The notes below the pieces were generated by a model that searched no databases, was not told where the DNA came from, and saw only the letters and a program-made list of their open reading frames with translations. Of a stretch of DNA of 5,990 nucleotides, positions 1 through 5,279 are shown piece after piece. Made by a program: the position numbers and the translations under genes. The stretch comes from an uncultured Clostridia bacterium (GTDB lineage: Bacteria > Bacillota > Clostridia > Christensenellales > Borkfalkiaceae): contig CALVXL010000109.1 in the NCBI GenBank assembly GCA_944369635.1, positions 1 through 5,990 of the forward strand. The letters run 5' to 3'. How positions within the stretch are numbered: position 1 is the first letter of the stretch; the number at the start of each line of letters is the position of its first letter.

Positions 1-149
1 AGGACGGGCGTGGTTTCCACCGTTTCGTAGGTGGTGAACCGCTTACCGCAGGACACACACTCCCTGCGGCGGCGTATGATCGTGCCTTCTTCCGTCGAAC
101 GCGAGTCGATCACTTTGCTTTCCGTACATCCGCAATACATACACTTCAT
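1..149 (-). CDS. nrdR: Transcriptional repressor NrdR, N-terminal part (runs off left edge)
   Basis: NrdR represses ribonucleotide reductase operons in response to (d)ATP bound in its ATP-cone domain. Only the first 49 codons are present, which is the zinc-ribbon DNA-binding domain; the ATP cone lies beyond the window edge. The translation begins MKCMYCGCTESKVIDSR and continues through an RRRREC..CGKRFTTYE segment. The four zinc cysteines sit at residues 3, 6, 31 and 34, exactly the family pattern, followed by the typical arginine-rich and FTTYE stretch. The ATG at 149-147 is preceded by AGGAGAGA (complement of 157-164) at 7-nt spacing, which supports this start over the in-frame ATG at codon 4. 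A good promoter lies just upstream (179-207). The gene has its own promoter and is separated from the minus-strand operon at 578-5990 by a plus-strand gene. Identity is very secure; the 3' end is unseen. Confidence 0.95.
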   Translation of the reverse strand, partial: MKCMYCGCTESKVIDSRSTEEGTIIRRRRECVSCGKRFTTYETVETTPV

Positions 150-178
150 CTTTCGCTCTCTCCTGTGCCTTTATTATG

Positions 179-207
179 ATTTTACCATTATTTTGCAATT
201 TTGTCTA
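179..207 (-). promoter_or_regulatory. Sigma-A type promoter for nrdR with extended -10
   Basis: On the minus strand there is a -35 box TAGACA (complement of 202-207, 5 of 6 to TTGACA) and a 17-bp spacer. The -10 is TAAAAT (complement of 179-184, 5 of 6 to TATAAT), preceded by TGG, which gives an extended TGnTAAAAT element. Transcription should start near base 172, leaving a leader of about 23 nt that contains the AGGAGAGA ribosome site. The box matches and spacing are read directly from the sequence; activity is inferred. Confidence 0.75.
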
Positions 208-211
208 TATT
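182..211 (+). promoter_or_regulatory. Weak candidate promoter for the DUF1294-like gene
   Basis: On the plus strand TATATT (206-211, 5 of 6 to TATAAT) has TTACCA (182-187, 4 of 6) 18 bp upstream, giving a leader of roughly 45 nt before the ATG at 265. It would lie face to face with the nrdR promoter, sharing bases with its -35. The region is AT-rich, so such matches arise by chance; I regard this as a guess. Confidence 0.2.
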
Positions 212-217
212 TTTTTC

Positions 218-238
218 GAAATTACGCACATTAATTTC
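218..238. repeat. Perfect 7-bp inverted repeat, possible operator
   Basis: The left arm GAAATTA (218-224) and right arm TAATTTC (232-238) are exact reverse complements, separated by a 7-nt spacer CGCACAT and centred on base 228. The total span of 21 bp is about two helical turns, the usual geometry for a dimeric regulator. It lies 10 bp upstream of the nrdR -35 and in the leader of the divergent plus-strand gene. It is not an NrdR box and is not followed by a T tract, so it is not an obvious terminator. AT-richness raises the chance of coincidence. Confidence 0.35.
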
Positions 239-264
239 CGTAAACCTTAATTTTCGGGGGTATT

Positions 265-603
265 ATGCTGGTTTTTTGCTATGTTCTCGCCGCCGTGTAC
301 ACCGTTGCCATCAACATTTACGGCGCACTGCTTTTGAAATTTCAGAAAAACGCCGAAGAAGCCGACGACAAGGACGAACGCGTGAGCGACGGAAAACTGC
401 TGCTCGCCGCCGTTCTCGGCGGCGCGATCGGCATTTACGCGTTTATGTTCGTGTTCCGCTACCGCCTGAAAAGTCTGGGCTTTATGATCCTCATGCCCAT
501 GCTCGCCGCACTGACGCTGCTTGTCTGGTACATGATGATCCGCTGGAATTTCGGCGTGGTGCGGGTGGTTGCGGCCGCTATTTATCCGCTTCTATCCGCG
601 TAA
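265..603 (+). CDS. Small integral membrane protein, DUF1294-like
   Basis: The product is a 112-residue, mostly hydrophobic protein. Membrane-spanning stretches are visible at about residues 1-25, 45-64, 72-92 and possibly 96-112. An acidic, lysine-containing soluble loop (about 28-43, AEEADDKDERVSDGK) lies between the first two. The second segment plus its basic tail, with GG at 52-53 and FRYRLKSLGF at 64-73, resembles the DUF1294 signature (LALLGG..G....FRHKT...F), with RYRLKS in place of the usual RHKT. The function of DUF1294 is not known. The ATG at 265 is preceded by GGGGG (256-260) at 4-nt spacing, and an in-frame stop at 232-234 rules out much longer starts. It is the only plus-strand gene and is convergent with ade, which its 3' end overlaps by 26 bp. 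Membrane character is clear; the family name is a pattern match by eye. Confidence 0.7.
   Translation: MLVFCYVLAAVYTVAINIYGALLLKFQKNAEEADDKDERVSDGKLLLAAVLGGAIGIYAFMFVFRYRLKSLGFMILMPMLAALTLLVWYMMIRWNFGVVRVVAAAIYPLLSA
578..603. other. 26-bp convergent coding overlap (ade / DUF1294-like gene)
   Basis: The plus-strand gene stops with TAA at 601-603 and ade stops with TAG (complement of 578-580), so the two reading frames share 26 bp tail to tail. The shared segment encodes the last 8 ade codons including its stop (RIEADK plus part of a preceding Thr) and the last residues of the membrane protein. I see no GC-rich hairpin followed by a T tract on either strand near this junction. Confidence 0.9.
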
Positions 604-2308
604 AGGCAAATTTTCTGACGTCGAACAGCCCCCTGTCGGTGATCTTGATATCGGGAATGACGACGAGCGCGAGGAAAGACAGACTCATAAAGGGCTGAAT
701 GTCTTCCGCAACGCCCATGGCGTAAGCTTTTGCAATGAGCTTTTCAAGCCGCTTTTCGAAAGTATCGATATCGAGCGTGGATATCAGCCCGGCGATATTC
801 AGCGGAAGAGAGTCCACCACCTTTCCGTCTTTCACCAGCGTCATGCCCCCGCCGATGCGTTCGATCTCCTTTACCGCCGCGCACATGCTTTCGTTGGTGT
901 CGCCCAAAACGATGATGTTGTGCGAATCGTGCGAAACGGTGAGCGCCAGCGCGCCGCCTTTCAGTCCGTATCCCTCGATCAGCCCCAGCCCCACGTTGCC
1001 CGTCGCCTTATGGCGTTCCACCACCGCGAGCTTTAATAAGTCCGTGCCGCCGATATCGACTTTTCCGTCCGTGAGTTTTACCTTGCGGACGATTTTTTCC
1101 GTTACGACGTTATGGTGCAGTAACCGGATGACTTTGACGTCTTCCGATTCGGAATAAAGATCAAAGTCCTTTTCCGCAACGGGGCGGATATGCACCGTGC
1201 TCAACACCTTGCCGTCTTCATACCTTTCGCATTCGAAGAGCGGCTTTCCTTCTTTTGCGACGAGCTTGCCGTTTTTTATAACGAACGCGGCTTCGAAATC
1301 CCGAAGATCGTTTACGCAGACCATATCCGCAACATACGAGGGAGCGACGGCGCCGTATCCCGTAAGGCGGTAACATTCCGCCGTGTTGAGCGTGCCCATA
1401 ATGACCGCCCACAACGGATTGACGCCGTTTTTCACGAGGATCCTCAATATGTTGTCCACGTGCCCGCCGCGTTTCAGATCGCAGGCGTGGCGATCGTCCG
1501 TACAGAGGATAAAGCGGCGCAAGGTCTCCGCCTTTACCGCTTTCGCGTTGGCGGCGGCGTTGCGGGTCGCCGAGCCTTCGCGGATATGCACGTACATCCC
1601 GCGCGAAATCTTTTCTTCTATTTCCTTTTCGCTCATGCATTCGTGATCGGTTCTGATCCCGCCGCATAAATAGGCGTTGAGGTTCTTGCCCGAAATTTCC
1701 GGCGCGTGTCCGTCCACCACGCACCCGGATCTCTGCGCCACGCACAGCTTTTTCACGTCCTCTTCGTCGCCGTTGAAAACGCCGGGATAATTCATGTATT
1801 CGCCGAGTCCCCAGATGCCCTCGTCTTTAATATGCGCGGCGATCTCTTTGCTGTCCAGCACCGCGCCGCTGTTTTCATACGGCGTTGCGGGCACGCAGGA
1901 CGGAAACATGATCTTGACGGTGAGCGGCGTCCTCGCGGAAGCCTTTGCAAGATAGTTTACGCCGTCCGCGCCGCACACGTTGGCGATTTCGTGCGGGTCG
2001 GCGATGAGCGTGGTCGTGCCGTGCGGAAGAATGGCTTTTGCCAGCTCTTCGGGCGTAAGCTGCGTACTTTCGATATGCATATGCCCGTCGATAAGGCCGG
2101 GAATCAGATATTTTCCGCCCGCGTCGATCTCTTCTTTTCCCGCATAAGAACCGATGCCGACGATGCGATCTTCCACGACCGCCACGTCGCCTTCCTCGAT
2201 CTTCTGCGTGAACACGTTGACGATCTTTGCGTTTTTAACGACGAGATCCGCCTTTTCCCGCCCCGCGGCGGCTTCGATCATCCGCTTCATCTTTCTTTCT
2301 TCGTTCAT
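578..2308 (-). CDS. ade: Adenine deaminase (amidohydrolase superfamily, AdeC/COG1001 type)
   Basis: Adenine deaminase hydrolyses adenine to hypoxanthine and ammonia in the cytoplasm for purine salvage. The 576-residue product matches the usual length of the Bacillus-type enzyme. An N-terminal beta segment (DLVVKNAKIVNVFT, 21-34) is followed by GLIDGHMHIEST with metal-binding His76 and His78, then ADPHEIANVCG (103-113). GLGE with Glu170, a likely metal bridge, is followed by DGHAPEISG with His201, TDHE with His222, and the LCTDDRH aspartates at 271-272. The C-terminal domain carries the family-specific VSHDSHNIIVLG (458-469) and ends PDIKITDRGLFDVRKF. No key residue is missing. The start ATG overlaps the methyltransferase stop as ATGA, with AGAGGAA (complement of 2318-2324) 9 nt upstream. 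Met7 (MKRMIEAA) is a plausible alternative start because many homologues begin there. The gene's last 26 bp overlap the convergent membrane-protein gene. Some COG1001 members prefer N6-methyladenine, so the substrate is inferred. Confidence 0.94.
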   Translation of the reverse strand: MNEERKMKRMIEAAAGREKADLVVKNAKIVNVFTQKIEEGDVAVVEDRIVGIGSYAGKEEIDAGGKYLIPGLIDGHMHIESTQLTPEELAKAILPHGTTTLIADPHEIANVCGADGVNYLAKASARTPLTVKIMFPSCVPATPYENSGAVLDSKEIAAHIKDEGIWGLGEYMNYPGVFNGDEEDVKKLCVAQRSGCVVDGHAPEISGKNLNAYLCGGIRTDHECMSEKEIEEKISRGMYVHIREGSATRNAAANAKAVKAETLRRFILCTDDRHACDLKRGGHVDNILRILVKNGVNPLWAVIMGTLNTAECYRLTGYGAVAPSYVADMVCVNDLRDFEAAFVIKNGKLVAKEGKPLFECERYEDGKVLSTVHIRPVAEKDFDLYSESEDVKVIRLLHHNVVTEKIVRKVKLTDGKVDIGGTDLLKLAVVERHKATGNVGLGLIEGYGLKGGALALTVSHDSHNIIVLGDTNESMCAAVKEIERIGGGMTLVKDGKVVDSLPLNIAGLISTLDIDTFEKRLEKLIAKAYAMGVAEDIQPFMSLSFLALVVIPDIKITDRGLFDVRKFAFTRIEADK

Positions 2309-3225
2309 AGCTTCGTATTCCTCTCGTAAAATATTCCGTCTTTATAACCTTGAATTTCCTTGTTGTGCTCCGCGTCGGCAAGCCGCTTTTCCGCCCAGGC
2401 GCAGTAAAGCGGGTTCTGTTCCACGCCGATATAATTTCTGCCGAGCTTTTTCGCGACCACGCTGGTCGTGCCCGAACCCAGAAACGGGTCGAAAACCAGA
2501 TCGCCTTTATCGGAACTCGCTAAAATCAGTTTGGCGACGAGCTTTTCGGGCTTTTGCGTGGGGTGCGCGGTGTTTTCCGCCATCGACCAGTAGGGCACGG
2601 AAATATCGTCCCAGAAATTCGACGGACAGGTCATGCGGTATTTTCCGTTTTCCTCTTCCGTCCAATCCTTCGGCGCGCCCTTTTCCCGATAAGGAGCGAT
2701 GACTTTCTTTTTCAGTTTGACCGCGTCGAGGTGAAAGGCGTACTTTGCGCTCTTCACGGCAAACCAGATGTCCTCCATGCCGTTTTTCCAGTTGCGTTCC
2801 GCCCCGCGCCCCTTTTCACGCTGCCATGTGATGCGATTCAGCACTTTCAGCTTTTTTGCAAGCACGTTTCCGATGACCATGGAAGAACGCCAGTCGCAGC
2901 AGACGTAAATGCTTCCGTCGTCTTTTAGAAGCGGCAGCACCGCGTCCAGCCACTTCTCCGTGTAAGCGGTATATTCTTCCGCCCCCGTGGCGGCGAATTT
3001 GTTGCCGTGAAAGTTTTTGTCGAGATTGTACGGCGGATCGGCGACGATGAGATCGACGCTCTTTTTTTTCATGCGCTTTGCCGCCTCGAACAAATCGCCG
3101 TTTACCGTCACGTTGACGGTGTCTTCACCGATGTCTTCGGGCGCGATCGCCCGATCGATATATATTCTGCCTTCTTCTTCCCCGAAATCGATGGTCTTGT
3201 TGCGGGGCGATTTTTTCTTTTCCAT
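2305..3225 (-). CDS. Site-specific DNA methyltransferase, beta class, probably N6-adenine
   Basis: The 306-residue product is predicted to transfer a methyl group from S-adenosylmethionine to a base in a specific DNA sequence. The catalytic motif DPPYNL (motif IV, 63-68) comes first. A GSIYVCCDW strand (104-112) follows, then a variable target-recognition region (about 135-215, including REKGRGAERNWKN). HPTQKP (motif X, 221-226) and the AdoMet-binding FDPFLGSGTT (motif I, 245-254) come next, then YIGVEQNP (265-272). This order, with catalytic motif before AdoMet motif, defines the beta class; DPPY rather than SPPY favours N6-adenine over N4-cytosine. The target site cannot be read from the sequence. 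The N-terminus has an extra roughly 40 residues, starting with a lysine-rich stretch. No restriction enzyme gene lies beside it, so it is either solitary or has a distant partner. It sits 6 bp after nnr and overlaps ade by 4 bp. Confidence 0.92.
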   Translation of the reverse strand: MEKKKSPRNKTIDFGEEEGRIYIDRAIAPEDIGEDTVNVTVNGDLFEAAKRMKKKSVDLIVADPPYNLDKNFHGNKFAATGAEEYTAYTEKWLDAVLPLLKDDGSIYVCCDWRSSMVIGNVLAKKLKVLNRITWQREKGRGAERNWKNGMEDIWFAVKSAKYAFHLDAVKLKKKVIAPYREKGAPKDWTEEENGKYRMTCPSNFWDDISVPYWSMAENTAHPTQKPEKLVAKLILASSDKGDLVFDPFLGSGTTSVVAKKLGRNYIGVEQNPLYCAWAEKRLADAEHNKEIQGYKDGIFYERNTKL

Positions 3226-3229
3226 AAAA

Positions 3230-3234
3230 TCCTA
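3230..3234 (-). promoter_or_regulatory. Shine-Dalgarno of the methyltransferase overlapping the nnr stop codon
   Basis: The minus strand reads TAGGA TTTT ATG. The nnr stop TAG (complement of 3232-3234) forms the first part of a TAGGA ribosome site only 4 nt from the methyltransferase ATG (3225-3223). Ribosomes ending nnr therefore finish on the next gene's binding site, which suggests coupled re-initiation. The spacing is shorter than usual, so unassisted initiation may be weak. Confidence 0.55.
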
Positions 3235-4671
3235 TTCGCCGAACCCGTCGATCGCCTTTGCAAAGTGCGCGATTGTTTCGCTCGGCGTGAGCGTATATTC
3301 GTTTTGTTCTTTCAAGGCGCAATCCGCCGCTCTGCCGCAAAGATACGCGCCCGCCGCCGCCGCGTCGAACGCCGAAAAACCGCGCGCCGCAATCCCCGCG
3401 ATCGCGCCGGAGAGCACGTCTCCGCTGCCGCCCTTCGCCATGCCGCTGTTGCCCGTCGTGTTCAGAATCACGCCGTTTTTACCCGCCAGCACGCTGACCG
3501 AGCTTTTCAAAAGCACGTTGACGCCGTATTCCTTTGCGAAGTCTTTCGCCGCGCCGATCATATCGTTTTTGATTTCCTCTACCGTAAGGCCCGTAAGGCG
3601 CGAAAATTCCTTGACGTGCGGCGTGATGACGACGTCGGAAGCGCTCTCTTTCAAAGCGCTTATCCCGTATTTTGCAAGGGAATTGAGCGCGTCGGCGTCC
3701 AGCACCAGCACGCCCTTATGATTTTTCAGAAGATATTCTGCGATTTTATAGGTTTCTTCCCTTACGCCGCAACCCATGCCGAAAGCGACCGCCTTGCAGG
3801 AAACGATTTTTGCAAGATCCTGTTCGCTATATTTCAGAAATCCGTTTTCGTCGGAAAAAGCGTGCGTGATGAGTTCCGGAACCCTTCCCGCGTATAGCGC
3901 GAACAGACTGTCCGGCACGCATAAGTGCGCGTACCCCGCGCCCGTTTTCAGGGCGGCGAGGGCGTTTGCCGAAAGCAGAACGGACCCGAAATATTCCTTA
4001 CTGCCGCCAACGAGCGCCGCGCTCCCGTAAGTGCCCTTGTTGCTGTTTTGCGCGCGTTCGGGGAAAAATCTGCCCATGTCCTTATCTTCCAACCGACGGG
4101 CAAAATCCTCTTCGAATACGGCGATCCCGATATCTTTATTGACGATTTTGCCGCAATAGTCCTTCCCGTCGTTGAGAAAGTGGCCCGTCTTATACTCCTG
4201 CACGGAGATCGTGAGATCGGCTTTCACCGCAACGCCACAGGGTATTCCGCTGTCGCCGTTCAAACCGCTCGGAATATCCACGCTGATTTTAAAGCAGTTT
4301 TTTTCGTTGATCTTTTCGATGACGCGCTTCATTTCGCCCGTCACTTCGCGGGAAAGCCCCGTGCCGAAGATACAGTCCACGACGATGTCGTAATCGAAAT
4401 CGAGCTTTTCCGCGCCCTCGGCGGCGAGCTTTAAGACGAATACGGAAAACCCGTGCACGGTGCGCAGAAGCTTTGCCGCGACCATACCGTCGCCCCCGTT
4501 GTTGCCCTTGCCGCACACGAATAAAATCCTGCCGCCCTTAAAGCGCTTTTTGATTTCCTCCGCCACGGCTTCTCCCGCGCGCTCCATCAGCGTGCGTTCG
4601 GGGATACCGAGATTTTCTATCGTATAAGCATCCGCCGCCCGCATCTGGGCGACGCTTAAAATCCTTTCCAT
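3232..4671 (-). CDS. nnr: Bifunctional NAD(P)H-hydrate epimerase / ADP-dependent NAD(P)H-hydrate dehydratase
   Basis: This cytoplasmic repair enzyme restores NADH and NADPH that have been damaged by hydration. The N-terminal YjeF_N domain epimerises R- and S-hydrates; the C-terminal ribokinase-like domain dehydrates the S form using ADP. The 479-residue product shows both. In the N half are LMERAG (28-33), GKGNNGGDGMVAAKLL (54-69), VDCIFGTGLSR (98-108) and VDIPSGLNGD (131-140). The C half begins around 205 with NKGTYGSAALVGGS (211-224), then GAGYAHLCVP (244-253), VLDADALN (323-330), TPH.KEF.RL (350-359) and the phosphate-binding GGSGDVLSG (414-422), where many relatives have GTGD. The ATG at 4671 shares one base with the recX stop (TAATG) and has a good AAGGAG (complement of 4677-4682) at 5-nt spacing. 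The length is normal for the fused form. This is one of the most secure calls here. Confidence 0.96.
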   Translation of the reverse strand: MERILSVAQMRAADAYTIENLGIPERTLMERAGEAVAEEIKKRFKGGRILFVCGKGNNGGDGMVAAKLLRTVHGFSVFVLKLAAEGAEKLDFDYDIVVDCIFGTGLSREVTGEMKRVIEKINEKNCFKISVDIPSGLNGDSGIPCGVAVKADLTISVQEYKTGHFLNDGKDYCGKIVNKDIGIAVFEEDFARRLEDKDMGRFFPERAQNSNKGTYGSAALVGGSKEYFGSVLLSANALAALKTGAGYAHLCVPDSLFALYAGRVPELITHAFSDENGFLKYSEQDLAKIVSCKAVAFGMGCGVREETYKIAEYLLKNHKGVLVLDADALNSLAKYGISALKESASDVVITPHVKEFSRLTGLTVEEIKNDMIGAAKDFAKEYGVNVLLKSSVSVLAGKNGVILNTTGNSGMAKGGSGDVLSGAIAGIAARGFSAFDAAAAGAYLCGRAADCALKEQNEYTLTPSETIAHFAKAIDGFGE

Positions 4672-5279
4672 TATGGCTCCTTATACGGCGCGGCGGCGCG
4701 CTCCGCTTCCTCGTAGGAAAAACCCTTGCTCAAAAGGTGGCGGTAAAGCCGCGATATTTCCTTTTGGCAGTGCTCCCTGCCGCGCATGAATTTCGCCGCG
4801 AGCGCGTCCACGGCGTTCTCGTCGCGCACGGCGTTTTGCAGGGCTGCGGAAATATGTTCCTCGCTCACCCCGCGGCGGGAAAGTTCCGCTTTCAAAAGCC
4901 GATCTCCCTTTTTCGCCGCGTAGCTTTTCACGTAGCTTTCCGCATACGCCGCGTCGTCGATATATCCGTAACTCTTATACTTTTCCAATATAAAAGAAAC
5001 GACAGCTTCCGAATATCCCTTGCGCGCGAGAAAGAGAGCGACTTCCCGCTCCGTCTTCATCGTCTTGGATATAAAAGCCGCCGTCTTTTCCATAGCCGAC
5101 GTCTTCTCGCTGTCGAATTCTATTTCCTTAAGCCGCGCTTCGTCTATCTCCGCGCCGACTTTCACTTTGTTTTTCACCGCCGCTTCCAGCGAAAGCCCGC
5201 ACGCGAACGCGCCGTCGATGTACACGTTCACGCGCTTATCGTCCTTCACCTGCGGCGTGATCGCCGTGACTTTTCCCAT
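4671..5279 (-). CDS. recX: Recombination regulator RecX
   Basis: RecX binds RecA filaments and modulates recombination and the SOS response. The 202-residue product fits the family in size. It has a beta-rich N-terminal extension (VTAITPQVKDDKRVNVYIDG, from residue 4) followed by three-helix repeats. The hallmark GYIDDAAYAESYV is at 105-117, then a basic KKGDRLLKAELSRRGVSEEHI region (123-143), and a third repeat ISRLYRHLLSKGFSYEEAERA (175-195). I chose ATG at 5279-5277, whose A is the last base of the ilvE stop (TGATG). A TTG one codon upstream (5282-5280) is also possible and would add one residue. The ribosome site is poor (GGTG, 5 nt away), so translation probably depends on coupling to ilvE. 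It ends as TAATG into nnr. No recA is in the window. Confidence 0.9.
   Translation of the reverse strand: MGKVTAITPQVKDDKRVNVYIDGAFACGLSLEAAVKNKVKVGAEIDEARLKEIEFDSEKTSAMEKTAAFISKTMKTEREVALFLARKGYSEAVVSFILEKYKSYGYIDDAAYAESYVKSYAAKKGDRLLKAELSRRGVSEEHISAALQNAVRDENAVDALAAKFMRGREHCQKEISRLYRHLLSKGFSYEEAERAAAPYKEP

Noticed and set aside
31..234. Plus-strand open frame opposite nrdR
   Set aside because: It is the complement of the NrdR zinc-ribbon coding sequence plus AT-rich spacer; nrdR is unmistakable on the other strand.
201..698. Plus-strand open frame overlapping the membrane-protein gene in another frame
   Set aside because: Its Arg-rich translation is the out-of-frame reading of the 265-603 gene and then the complement of ade; it is a shadow.
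1706..2329. Plus-strand open frame (207 codons) opposite the start of ade
   Set aside because: It lies wholly on the complement of the ade and methyltransferase coding region, with no domain-like sequence and no ribosome site that stands out.
3143..3150. GCGATCGC palindromes (here and near 3400) as possible methylase targets or HIP1-like repeats
   Set aside because: Only two were noticed, both inside coding sequence of GC-rich codons. GATC is common through the window, so nothing links them to the methylase.
3580..3602. Short direct repeat CCGTAAGG-CCCGTAAGG within nnr
   Set aside because: It is only 8-9 bp, lies within conserved protein sequence (RLTGLTVEE), and reflects repeated codons rather than a mobile or regulatory element.
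3007..3897. Long plus-strand open frame (296 codons) opposite the methyltransferase and nnr
   Set aside because: It is antisense to two genes with clear family motifs. The product is rich in Arg, Ala and Phe with no recognisable domain, as expected for the complement of GC-rich coding DNA.
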